Position numbers and translations under genes: made by a program. The notes beneath the pieces were generated by a model, which worked only from the letters and a program-made list of their open reading frames with translations, was not told the origin of the DNA and did no database searches. From an uncultured Pseudoflavonifractor sp. (GTDB lineage Bacteria > Bacillota > Clostridia > Oscillospirales > Oscillospiraceae), in the NCBI GenBank assembly GCA_947425785.1, contig CANEAY010000010.1, positions 28,286 to 92,285 of the forward strand: a stretch of 64,000 nt of DNA. The letters are read 5' to 3'. Below, piece after piece: positions 36,301-41,562 of the stretch; the first letter of the stretch is position 1, and every line of letters begins with the position of its first letter.

Positions 36301-39159
36301 GGTACGGGAGACTACACCGTGACCTACGACGGCTCCTCCACGCCTCCCACCGCCGCCGGGACGTATACGGTGGAGGTGACGGGCAAGGGCAATTACAGCG
36401 GCAGCTATACCTTTGAGCTGACCATTGACGACGGTCTTTTGGGCGTGGCCTTCACTGCTTCCGGCGGTGATACCGTGATTTACGACGGCACCGACTGGGC
36501 AGAGAATATGAAAGACCGCCTTACGGCCTCCTTCAAAGGCATCCCGGTGGACTTGGAGGATGGCGACCTGACCTTCCGGCGGGGGACGGAGGACGTGACG
36601 GAACTAAAGGATGCCGGGGCTTACACCATTGTGGTGAACGCGCCAGGCTACACGGCGGTGGAGCTGCCCTTCCTGATCTTGCCTAAATCCATTGCCGGAG
36701 TAGATGTGGAGGGGCCGGAGGATGCCGCCTACAACGGCGCGGCCCAGACTCCTGACGTGACCCTGACAGACAGCGGAACTGCCCTGGTTCCCAATACTGA
36801 TTTCACCCTGGCCTATCAGAGCAATATTCAGGCTGGGACAGCCCAGGTGGTCATCACCGGGCAAGGTAACTACACCGGCGTTCGGGCAGAGACCTTTGTC
36901 ATCACGGAAAAGGCTCTGGCAGAGGGGGATGTGGGGGCCTTGGGGGATTTGGTGTATACCGGCGTCCCCCAACGCCAAAGTCCTGCCGTTACCGGTCTTG
37001 TGGAGGGGAGGGACTATGTCCTCTCTTACAGCGGAAACCAGACCGATGTGGGGCCGGTCACCGTCACGGTCACCGGCCAGGGCAATTACACCGGCACCGT
37101 AGAGCGCACCTACCGGATCACCCCCAAGCCCCTGCAGGACGGCTGGCTCACCATTACGCCCGGTCAGGTCATCTACACCGGCGCCGCCCAGGAGCCTTTG
37201 GTGCTGGTGGCGGACGGCCGGACGCGGTTGATCCCTGGCACGGATTATGACCTCGCCTATGAGGACAACGTGGATCTGGGCCGGGCCAAAGTGTCGGTGA
37301 CCGGCAAGGGCAATTACAGTGACGCGGCCTCTGGCGGCTTTGCCATCGCCGCCAATGCCGCCGCCCTGACGGTGACCCTGGATCGGACTTCTGCCGATCA
37401 CAGCGGTGAGGATCAGCGGCCCGCCCTCACTGTGACCTCCGGCGAGACTGTGGTGAGCGCCTATACGGCCACCTATGCCTATAACGGTGTGATCCAGGGA
37501 GCTCTTGACCACAGCGCCCGATTCGTGGATGCCGGGGTCTATACCATCACCGTCACCGGTACGGGCAGCTACGCCGGAGCCACCGGCACCACTGCCTTCC
37601 TCATCCGTCCCGCTGCGTTTCAGGTGGAGCCTCTGCAAGAGCAGGACTACACCGGCGAACCAGTGACCCCCGTCCCTGTGGTGACCCACAGGGGGAAGAG
37701 AGATAAGGTGCTGACTCAGGGAGTGGATTATCTCCTGTCCTACGCCAACAATGTGGCCTTGGGAGAGGGAACGGTCACTGTCACTGGCCTGGGCAATTAC
37801 GCTGGGATCGTACAGACGGTCTCCTTTACCATCAGCGGCGCCCGTACTCTATTCCATGTGTTATACAACGGCAACGGGGGCACGGCGGGCACTCTGCCTC
37901 AGGACGATCAGGGCTATCTGTCCGGCGCACGAGTTTCCGTTCAGGGCGGTACAGATCTGATCCGCCTGGGGGCGGTGTTCCTGGGCTGGAGCACCAGTCA
38001 GGCTCCGGTGGTGACCACCCGGGCGGCCCAGGATGCCCTCTCCATCCTCCATCCCGGTCAGAGCTTTATCCTAACAGGGGAAACCGTCCTTTACGCGGCT
38101 TGGGCGGTGGACAGCGACTATAACGGCCGTCCCGATTATGCCGAGCAGGTGACCATTACCGCCTCTGCTGGGGAGGGCGGGGCCATTACACCGGTCGGAA
38201 AACAGACAGTGGAGTGGGGAACGGCCCAGGTGGAATATACCATCACAGTCAATGGCGGCTTCAGCTTCTCCAGTCTGTCTGTGAACGGTCAGACCGTCCC
38301 CGTGAACACTGCTGCCATGCCCACGGCACTGCTCCAGGTGCCCGGCGGCTATACCTACACTCTCACTGATGTAAAGGAGGATCACGTTCTCATCGCCACC
38401 TTCCGCCAGAATGGCGGTGGAGGCGGCGGAGGTGGGGGCGGCGGTGGAACACCCGCCCCCACGCCCTTGCCGGAGGAGCCGGATGATGGGCAGATCTCCC
38501 CGGAGGAGAGCGGCGTATCCAGGTGGCTGGAGGTGGGAGACCACTATGCCTTCCTGCGGGGCTGCAGTGATGGCGGATTCCATCCAAACGCCGACATGAC
38601 CCGTGGTGAGGCGGCCATGATGTTCTACCGCCTGCTGAAGGAGAAGGATGTGCCCATCACTGTCTCCTTCCGGGACGTGCCCCAGGACGCTTGGTATGCT
38701 CAGGCAGTCAACACCCTGGCCTCCGTAGGAATATTGAAGGGCGTGGGGAGCGGGAATTTCGCGCCGGAGCGTACCATCACCCGGTCGGAGTTCGCCGTCA
38801 TCATCACCCGGATGGCTCTGCCGGTGGAGCCGGAGACTCTTCGGGCGTATACCGACATCTCCTCCGAGGACTGGTTCTATGACAACGTCCAACTGGCTGG
38901 CCACTATGGCTGGATGGTAGGATATCCGGACAGCAGCTTTGGCCCCCGGAATAATGTCACACGGGGTGAAGCGGCCAAGGTCGTCAACGCTATGACGGCC
39001 CGCTGCCCGGATCGCGATGCCATCGACAGCGGCAAGGGAACTCGTTTCCCCGACGTCTCAGAGACCCACTGGGCCTTCTATGAGATCACAGAGGCATCCA
39101 CATCCCATGCCCATCAGAGCTCCAGCGGCAAAGAGATCTGGACGAAAGACTTAAAATAA
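21382..39159 (+). CDS. Giant SLH-anchored surface protein: beta-helix, MBG-type and InlB-type repeats
   Basis: 5,925 residues, one uninterrupted frame of 17.8 kb. The ATG at 21382 has AAGGAG 9 bases upstream. Order: signal peptide (1-~34, ending PAFAA); right-handed beta-helix region rich in GGG-I/V and N-x-A/G turns (~70-1290); InlB-like and unassigned domains (~1350-2270); the first block of MBG-type repeats with the consensus GxDYTLSYxNN...GKGNYTG (~2270-3540), including YGEND-type MBG_2 modules; four LYAVW-type InlB/Listeria-Bacteroides repeats (~3540-3955); a second MBG block (~4130-5490); a fifth InlB-type repeat; a nine-Gly linker (~5678-5686); three SLH domains (~5715-5910). About twenty GNY-type repeats are visible. 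It should be exported and held on the wall polymer through SLH, acting as an adhesin or scaffold. Binding target unknown. Confidence 0.93.
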   Translation: MKRKSRKAIQRSMAACLTACLVLSQMPSMPAFAAERAHTLRSHDCRTRAGTVVSSFSDLKAAVAGGTGEIDLTLSSGGDWSARSTIVIPNGKTVHLQVAAGETVTMTRAGGFLNGAIFDVQTGGRLILGSGSVEYTGADLTAAAQAGNYTVRSDSSAGALVIDGGAVWENPVDWTPSNFGDPSGRSAVLYDEAGTQKRYTNTGLVASAALVVSTGTVDIWDGTVLCNNVTTGMYGSAIQSNRGSTLNMYGGEVSRCAVASNTNDTGRGAVFVGNFNTGNWNSKIEPTNTHFNLYGGKITRNAASGGGNQDGGGVSVEQGYMDLYGGEVSYNHAGVWYSSSSSGDGGGIMARNYAQFHMWGGSVVHNFAGGYGGGIVAWNAQVHIHGGEVIQNRASYGGGLAIASGNNQKGEISAKATMTGGVIAYNEAIQTASDASVSATAGVGGGICVGSGTRTQGSTLELSGGEISQNIAANGGGMGVYAGGGQAEGNISNTAVSMSGDFQLTNNFADRNGNGMYITNQDPSGGNPNNRHYLVTLSGGAQVDTNNPVYFDNLCVGQVPVKVTDVLTTEGTAAIFEFSDSFWNGGGSGYDKAADGRRVVDFARDVQENKIALENIFWYLKMDGKALSLQQLKENPQYTIRNGTPVTVDGKIYYRIYASLSDAFQEAEDGDTLYIFYNTTVGTPAVLTGKRVTLMAESTSSAGRDAGLSGAGPVKTCWLENSEYGYTVMRGNFLKYVGGGKGTYAITGGAAAAAPGGDYTLDNAADGATHYNVRNDYTITLSRQLYLGEDSKGNFPGEGAVVVEQDAALEVGQTAIAGMGAGALTFDGNLSSPKEGPMFQTAGALALHSGIIIKNHSNYSLAHPGAVEVRGGSLVMDEGVAITGNVSPVAGAVYVSQGGSFTMNGGSITKNDGAMPRYGFSNAGGARLNTYDTAYWGQSKYYSGAGAVCNLGTFTLKGGILSDNRGEYGALANLGQGIMDLQGGTITGNHAQVGTGAGENALTITGYTEGANPAIPAPAEWAENAGSGGGLYQGGGEVLVGSGMSISGNTARNGGGVAVGKGRDLIRSISGYTMAAGGWESITGTGEIPAKVPSYGAIKGVETDPESLEIRSGSALTDNRAELLGGGVFAVGTGDSVTLESGVIFQRNSAKAGGGLAASDGGSVTFSNEVTENTALYGGGVYVGGGSTVTARGNLTSNQAQHGGGAYVDSGTEAPEGPGPVAAPALAGKLLLDGALVNNNRLEGQGLGVGIYNRGDLELTAAEGSQPTISYNDRVYLEAGQVVTLSSSYDITHSAQNGNNRLTLESRETKNGTQIVVAASPAQAAATLNSGFITHYTHPMAQNNTAPAQLELNAVPVVYYDRFTAKDDLDSHYVEVPYASGDTVIFQNFGVGEDANFQTPSGMSFLRWVTIDAQGRYLDTAGQVVDSPDKAHTYYAGNTITGIRSPVYLEAVYGTVSYSALLQVMDEEGNVLHDDHMGKISLGGATYNSSTGEYSFAMGTPMDVNAAPSEAAGGQTVLQDLLIYERVSQQESNQDLQVNGAWWTPVARAEMEEETLEIPGGGTKTVRATGRMTGVTVIKVGTAASLDEKGNFTYTASNKDILVRARFKPAMVRLDMGEKDAPIAFTGCYDNMHEAVSAMARRVKEGQRTVQYTFTLLAPNSVDANGNPTVLYYGAEGEAPDRCIDNDIVSTLGVGDVLHITYDLNGYILDYQHFGERNLKKYDMTIKNGTVVYNGNTDRTNPDDPKPSAFRVAEGTLTLEGLKIVTTGIPVGGNNDKVYSAKVMENGTLNIGRGCTLEDVFIYTDPDIKDVPVGGVSRNSGHVTVTNTFVEGRAEPVAALYLDNWDFQNQVRRVIELSDSLAAREGVSIRRMFTLKDASMGRQKDHAKYWFIGTDGKLYKKAAAVLPELQLENRGQQDPLTRYWDYQDKRGKAEIGQPDPADEDKIGLGPAWIGGYPFFYDYYSTYGFDSHTAISLKAQLLDGEGEYLEIDRGTVAFTVSRTTHQENGDTSTRRNFSGTTGLTGQGSALLNFPTLAELPVTERLDLENWVAPQNYYVVTAAWAGAGQYAPQYAEFWNFTQGIMEEDYTGVSGGTLTGALRLSIQGKELSSDSVHIAAITPGSAEYVGPKGMENGYTSAPTVSRVVDDSLNRAMAPETDYHIYYAALTEDLSAGVVRGEDGVPLECAYKDKTYYYLAGANGGKIYYSMGGEGAMDGQSPAAARDLNGAPAGSYSVALEAETLPNSNYIGQSGWKNARFTIRPYSGVLSIDGPNHVVVAPGESYEEEITAVFSGNRSAVAVTDRYGNELPLSECAFTFAPISGSAKLDDRGWPSEEGLYNLVVKATGHKNGTLQLPGVELNGKRNPNYDDTAAGYLAILITDKPLDVFFVPEVVSAPYTGQIYTSDMVKALDGESSGYQVWKVRVNDQGKPVNAAGQVIDVTDIPTQGADRQRLPSNQYRVEIGSPQHTPRKVGAYTMVVTDISGGYIGIGTLKITSETIQELKLSESSAVYTGVDHTPEVTVTDSQGQLLTLNRDYILRLTDASGHVVSAPINAGSYTYTAVGINNYVDSENRTASYQVQPKSLDNSDQDLLQGIRGVILDAPTYAMTNGVDAVIPRYSLYYNGMGLIRGDAANADYTQVITKEGAEVAAAREPGTYLFTITGKGNYTGQTRFALTVVQNSSDLQITNISEYTYNGGNFDSYRWQENAVVNWTPAGSTTRSLDPYRFQVTLQQVGPDGSWLAVDDGEELDAGLYLLTLKPQADYAAQIDGLEENTAGSCMFQIQRRNVTIQLNPSSKVYGENDPDFARQGYTTNLTGAEANGFFAHDQNRLSGQFGRNTGEDVRNSGYRYTLGSFSAGDNYVLNVSVETVFNIEPKDISLPTAGQEDDIRVERRESMSYTGYALEPIQSVTYTAQRGELALTDQASYLLTYERWIPGPLGCAPDCALPDCTHHWETMAATPTDAAWYRVTLDSDACITSPDNYVGTRSYLFEIPAQGGDLELAIEGVSEATYCRGDYTPVVTVKREGFVLAVEYYGLSYSFAPADGSPVQAASFISGKTKFRDAGVYTIYAAGSGNYMGSAGKITFTIHPKSLVQGDTEDGTPSVEADVAVGQDFVYTGKPQQAKITASYLSQALEEKDYTLSYQNHVDAGTASVTVTGQGNYTGSRTLTYAIQKQPLQVEVGNRGKLYGSADPAYSYTVKDAGGTAVAGIRLTGAVERTAGENVGQYPLNIGNLSAGSNYVLTLSGAPALRIDPKSIGDGITPAGNISPQAPSYVAADNTTGGQLKQALQVTYWAPALGQKTLAAGTDYSVTITKDGTAVSDAASLTAGEYTLTISAKGSNYTGGFRLTVQAVAADSLIDLGTGQTLTYRLGGQPQTLTPKVGTEVLRGCNVTVTANYTSGKTATTHPTQAGDGTFTLPLTDAGTYTVVVTQHTGETVYFGTVTYVVQPKDISVGNTFGDGEAALDTLQGDFSYTGQEVFPTNANALLLYGGETIPAAEGGVINYIVGYSGNVNPGMAAVTVYGQGNYAGTRTAAFTVGEIRYRLTYDPNGALTGAAPEDNSLYMKNAMATVMGNVGGLVGPTGTVFLGWSASQMKVIQSREELAEEVYVSGSLYPIGEKDVKLYAVWASDANQNGTADCDEDKYTVTYACAKTDLCTGLVPVDSQPYLSGGAVPVMENLGRLALEGYLLLGWAPMASVPETLRLDSSDEFFNFVSQNDLYAPGRSFSMGSGDLTLYAVWGADANGNGTVDWMESKVQYFVSYDGNGGAGTLPASHVLPSETLTVTVAPNFEEGKLTRPGHVLLGWTVTQTPPLTGVPEKEYLNSGDTYVIQPGAPNPVIFYALWAVDENGNGKPDYEEPRYTLTYANACADVTTAPPAPVDQVLGNTLVKLPDSLSGTTGGRAAVFLGWTTEQEAAAEVYTRGTAPEGMFPPGGVWTVTEETTLYAVWGEPDYHISQYNVTVTPTPTEGGKAVSDKTAVLSGEDVAVNITVAPGYAMSQVLVNGVAAPVTATGDKTGRTFQLELKDIQENKSVVVAFVRSEFRVVWPNPVAFDQTRQAPELKVYKSDDSGVMVAKGDYTLSGRYGTEEVPYEELFLHAGTYTITVQGEKDTQYANSQVQVPYVITPAELTKVTLKEEARPYKGTPYADEIAKVEAGKLTVPTGGYTALYSGNLNVGTADLVVAGTGDYTGALTTQFEITAAAAGSLTAAWDKVPSLTYNGQPHRPVPSVTSGGSALTENLDYTLTYPDDVTAAGTKTVTVTGKGNFAGASVTLSYIIKAKSLAEEDKTDGTAPVSALALADQTYTGAALEPVPVLLYGTAPALTLTQGTDFTLAYSGNTAVGEAAITVTGQGSYTGERTLTFQILPAGSGLTAAASVLKPYTGAGQLLTQEELRVKQGERELTYGTDYTVAYTAMAATGAALDNGAPKDVGTYIVTITAKGGYAGSAQTTFTITPLKLTELTVDETNFSYDGTPHAPVLQTVKAGSLTLSEGDYALSYRDSGGASSPTPPTQAGSYTLVVTAQGNFTGELTKAFLIASGAAFTVSTPTDRVYDGLPYQPDPQVKAGERVLAENTDYILTYPADLVNAGEKQGKVTGIGNYTGAEGAFSYHLKPQSLEDAAVRVSIPDQIYSGAALTPPPVVTYQTEDGRMLFLTAGTDYVLAYANNTEVGTAAVTLTGKGNYADVRTVAFQITSAGGKNLTVTSSPASLPYTGKAQEPTVAVKAGGSALTAGADYVLTYRAGTGTLDEAGKPLGAGAYDIVVTGLGNYAGDTGFASFVITPAEMGTVTVAQEPLVYDGDPKQPNLTVKDADGTVLVKDRDYTVSYTNNVNAGTGSVTVAGTGNYTGIQSRTFSIAPAALVVIPTTLEKVYGGMDELTYTVAERAGHTFEGALTRAAGETVGEYDFSLAILRETSGNYTLVLNDEDAAFSILPKSVEESNVTRTGDLTVGYTGTPFSQAITTVYAAQGGNLLLGTGDYTVTYDGSSTPPTAAGTYTVEVTGKGNYSGSYTFELTIDDGLLGVAFTASGGDTVIYDGTDWAENMKDRLTASFKGIPVDLEDGDLTFRRGTEDVTELKDAGAYTIVVNAPGYTAVELPFLILPKSIAGVDVEGPEDAAYNGAAQTPDVTLTDSGTALVPNTDFTLAYQSNIQAGTAQVVITGQGNYTGVRAETFVITEKALAEGDVGALGDLVYTGVPQRQSPAVTGLVEGRDYVLSYSGNQTDVGPVTVTVTGQGNYTGTVERTYRITPKPLQDGWLTITPGQVIYTGAAQEPLVLVADGRTRLIPGTDYDLAYEDNVDLGRAKVSVTGKGNYSDAASGGFAIAANAAALTVTLDRTSADHSGEDQRPALTVTSGETVVSAYTATYAYNGVIQGALDHSARFVDAGVYTITVTGTGSYAGATGTTAFLIRPAAFQVEPLQEQDYTGEPVTPVPVVTHRGKRDKVLTQGVDYLLSYANNVALGEGTVTVTGLGNYAGIVQTVSFTISGARTLFHVLYNGNGGTAGTLPQDDQGYLSGARVSVQGGTDLIRLGAVFLGWSTSQAPVVTTRAAQDALSILHPGQSFILTGETVLYAAWAVDSDYNGRPDYAEQVTITASAGEGGAITPVGKQTVEWGTAQVEYTITVNGGFSFSSLSVNGQTVPVNTAAMPTALLQVPGGYTYTLTDVKEDHVLIATFRQNGGGGGGGGGGGGTPAPTPLPEEPDDGQISPEESGVSRWLEVGDHYAFLRGCSDGGFHPNADMTRGEAAMMFYRLLKEKDVPITVSFRDVPQDAWYAQAVNTLASVGILKGVGSGNFAPERTITRSEFAVIITRMALPVEPETLRAYTDISSEDWFYDNVQLAGHYGWMVGYPDSSFGPRNNVTRGEAAKVVNAMTARCPDRDAIDSGKGTRFPDVSETHWAFYEITEASTSHAHQSSSGKEIWTKDLK
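32269..32958 (+). other. InlB-type repeat cassette with EF-hand-like acidic loops
   Basis: Within the giant gene, three modules end LYAVWASDANQNGTADCDED, LYAVWGADANGNGTVDWMES and ALWAVDENGNGKPDYEE; a fourth copy, AVDSDYNGRPDYAE, is at 38106-38146. The DxNxNGxxD spacing recalls calcium-binding dockerin or thrombospondin type 3 loops. Calcium binding is an inference. Confidence 0.5.
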
Positions 39160-39259
39160 ATCGTTTCATTTTGTTTTGGATTTCTTAATCTCTTCTTTAG
39201 ATGGGGATAAAAAAGCCATGGTAGAATGGCTCCATCAATCAGAAGAGGAGGGCCCCGCC

Positions 39260-39802
39260 ATGGCCCAGCACACTGTATACATACTGTTGACCCGGTCGGG
39301 AACTTGGTTTTCCCGGCTCATCCACCTGGCTACCGCCGACGACTTTACACACGCCTCCATTGGCCTGGAGGGCCCGGCGGGGCCGTTCTACTCCTTCGCC
39401 AGGAAGAATCCGGCCACCGCCCTGCCTGCGGGACTGGTGGAGGAGCGGGCGGGCCGGGGCTTCTTCCGCCGCCATCCCAGTATCCCCTGCGCCCTTTACG
39501 CGCTGGAGGTGGACACGGCGACCTACGCCGCCCTGGAGCGGAAAGTGAAGGGGATGTACGAGCGCCGGGAGGAGTACCACTACAACCTGCTGGGGGCGCT
39601 GAGCTGCTTTTTTCGCCTGCCCATCGAGCGGCGGGGACACTATTTTTGCTCGGAGTTTGTGGCGGAGGTATTGGTGGAGAGCGGGGCGGCGCAGTTGGGC
39701 CGGGATCCCTGCCTGACCAGGCCCATGGATCTCTGTCGGCTCACCAACCTGCGGCCCGTCCACCGGGGCCTGGTGGGAGAGCTGGCGGGGAACGTGGCAT
39801 AA
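39260..39802 (+). CDS. Permuted papain-like (YiiX/NlpC-P60-type) cysteine hydrolase
   Basis: 180 residues from the ATG at 39260 (AGAGGAGG upstream); the frame is open from 39176 without a site. The layout fits permuted papain-fold amidases: an early His in DFTHASIGLEG and a late catalytic Cys in GHYFCSEFVAEVL, plus a Tyr-rich EYHYNLLGAL segment. Such enzymes cleave amide bonds in peptides, lipids or cell-wall fragments. No signal peptide is visible. It follows the giant gene by 100 bases with no terminator seen between them, so some readthrough is possible; it is closed by a strong terminator. Confidence 0.78.
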   Translation: MAQHTVYILLTRSGTWFSRLIHLATADDFTHASIGLEGPAGPFYSFARKNPATALPAGLVEERAGRGFFRRHPSIPCALYALEVDTATYAALERKVKGMYERREEYHYNLLGALSCFFRLPIERRGHYFCSEFVAEVLVESGAAQLGRDPCLTRPMDLCRLTNLRPVHRGLVGELAGNVA

Positions 39803-39834
39803 TGCGGCGGATGAGGCCGTTGAAAGTGAATTGA

Positions 39835-39876
39835 GAAAAGAGATGGCCCCGGAGCGTTCCGGGGCCATCTCTTTTG
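39835..39876 (+). terminator. Terminator after the papain-like hydrolase gene
   Basis: Stem AAAAGAGATGGCCCCGGA / TCCGGGGCCATCTCTTTT around a GCGT loop; long perfect stem ending in T residues. Confidence 0.9.
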
Positions 39877-39964
39877 GGCGAAACCTTCAATAAAATGTAA
39901 GAAATTCATAAGTGGGCTTTCAAAATCCTCTGTTAGGATCTCCCATAGAGAAGGAGGCCGCTTT

Positions 39965-40684
39965 ATGGAACATATTCTGACTGCCGCCAATTTAAGCAAA
40001 AGCTACAAGGGGTGCAAGGCCCTGAACAGCCTGTCCCTTCACGTTTCCCAAGGAGCCATTTACGGCCTGGTGGGGAAAAACGGGGCGGGGAAGACCACCC
40101 TGATCCGCATCCTCTGCGGTCTTCAGGAACCCTCCGGCGGAGGGTACACCTTGGCCGGGACAGACAGCCGGGACAAGGCTGTCCTCCAGGCCCGCCGCAG
40201 GATGGGGGCGGTGGTGGAGAGCCCCGCCGTCTACCAGGAGCTGACGGCGGAGGAGAATCTGCGCGTTCAGTACAATGTGCTGGGCCGCAGGGATCTTACT
40301 GCCATCCCCGACCTTCTGAAGCTGGTGGGGCTGGAAAATACGGGGAAGAAGAAGGTCAAAAATTTCTCTCTGGGGATGCGTCAGCGGCTGGGCATCGCCG
40401 TGGCTCTGGCGGGGGAGCCGGAGCTGTTGATCCTGGATGAGCCGGCCAATGGCCTGGATCCCCAGGGTATCATTGAGCTGCGGCGGCTTATTCTGAAGCT
40501 GAACCGGGAGAAGGGGGTCACTATCCTTATTTCCAGCCATATTCTGGACGAGCTTTCCAAACTGGCTACCCATTACGGCTTTATTGACGCCGGGCGGATG
40601 GTGGAGGAGATCGCCGCCGCGGATATAGCCGAGAGTCTGGAACAGCACTATATGAAGCTGGTGGGAGGGAACTGGGATGAATAA
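39965..40684 (+). CDS. ABC transporter ATP-binding protein (BcrA/lantibiotic-type)
   Basis: 239 residues. Walker A GKNGAGKTT (~38-46), Q-loop region, signature FSLGMRQRLG (~134), Walker B LLILDEPANGLDP (~155) and the H-loop SSHILDEL are complete. Sequence style matches ATPases of bacitracin/lantibiotic resistance-type exporters. It overlaps the permease gene by 8 bases, so the two form one transporter, probably exporting or removing an antimicrobial peptide or similar membrane-active compound. No two-component system adjoins it. Confidence 0.92.
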   Translation: MEHILTAANLSKSYKGCKALNSLSLHVSQGAIYGLVGKNGAGKTTLIRILCGLQEPSGGGYTLAGTDSRDKAVLQARRRMGAVVESPAVYQELTAEENLRVQYNVLGRRDLTAIPDLLKLVGLENTGKKKVKNFSLGMRQRLGIAVALAGEPELLILDEPANGLDPQGIIELRRLILKLNREKGVTILISSHILDELSKLATHYGFIDAGRMVEEIAAADIAESLEQHYMKLVGGNWDE

Positions 40685-41513
40685 GCTGATGAGGGCGAAC
40701 CTGTTCCGGCTAAAGCGGGACAAGACCTTTTGGGTCTGCTTCGCGGCCCTGCTGTGCGCCGCTGCCGGGGTGACGGCCAACGGCTGCCGGCAGTACCGGG
40801 CCATGATGGCGGAGGGCTATACCGTAGACCTTGCGGGGGTCTGCTTCCGGTTGGTACCGGCCCTGGCGGTGGCAGTGGCGGTGTTGGGAGGCCTCTATTT
40901 GGGCACTGACCACAGCGAGGGGGCACTTCGGAACCGGCTGATGGTAGGCCACAGCCGGGAGACGGTCTATTTGGCGGGCCTGGGGACGGTGATGACGGCG
41001 GCCCTGGCCTTTACAGGTGCCTGGCTTTTGGGGAGCGGGGCGCCGGCTCTTCTCAACCGGGATCTTTGGCGGATGGAGGGAGGGCAGACGGCTGTTTTTG
41101 TCCTGGTGGCCCTGTGCTCTGCGGTATCTTTGGCCGCTATCTTGACGGTAGTGGGGATGCTTACGGAGAAGAAATCCTCCGCGGCGGTGGCCTCTATCCT
41201 GCTGGTTTTGGGATTGCTGCTGGTCTCCACCTGGCTCTACTCCCGGCTCCAGGAGCCGGAGATGGAGAGTGGGCTCATCATTACCGCCGCCGGCATGGAG
41301 TGGGGGGAGCCAACCCCCAATCCCCGATACGTGAGAGGGCTTTTGCGGCAAGTGTTTGAGGGGCTCTTGAATGTGCTGCCCACCGGGCAGATGGTTCTGC
41401 TGGCCGACATGGCGGTTGCCCACCCGGTGAGGGATATCATGGCCTCGGCCGCAGTGACTGCGGCCGCTGTGTTGACGGGGCTTGCCCTGTTTCGGAAAAA
41501 AGATCTGAAATGA
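40677..41513 (+). CDS. ABC transporter permease subunit
   Basis: 278 residues with about six membrane segments (for example VCFRLVPALAVAVAVLGGLY, VMTAALAFTGAWLLG, AVFVLVALCSAVSLAAIL, and a C-terminal ASAAVTAAAVLTGLALF). ABC-2-type permease without recognised soluble domains; partner of the upstream ATPase, with which it overlaps. Substrate unknown. Confidence 0.88.
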   Translation: MNKLMRANLFRLKRDKTFWVCFAALLCAAAGVTANGCRQYRAMMAEGYTVDLAGVCFRLVPALAVAVAVLGGLYLGTDHSEGALRNRLMVGHSRETVYLAGLGTVMTAALAFTGAWLLGSGAPALLNRDLWRMEGGQTAVFVLVALCSAVSLAAILTVVGMLTEKKSSAAVASILLVLGLLLVSTWLYSRLQEPEMESGLIITAAGMEWGEPTPNPRYVRGLLRQVFEGLLNVLPTGQMVLLADMAVAHPVRDIMASAAVTAAAVLTGLALFRKKDLK

Positions 41514-41550
41514 AAAAGAGCTGCCATCCCAATACATGGATGGCAGCTCT
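41514..41550. terminator. Bidirectional terminator between the ABC operon and gltX
   Basis: Stem AGAGCTGCCATCC / GGATGGCAGCTCT with an 8-base loop, flanked by A-run and T-run. Confidence 0.92.
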
Positions 41551-41562
41551 TTTTATCTCGGT

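Noticed and set aside
33900..37850. Regularly spaced repeats considered as a CRISPR array or tandem DNA repeat
   Set aside because: Repeats are only similar at protein level, diverged in DNA, and lie within one open frame.
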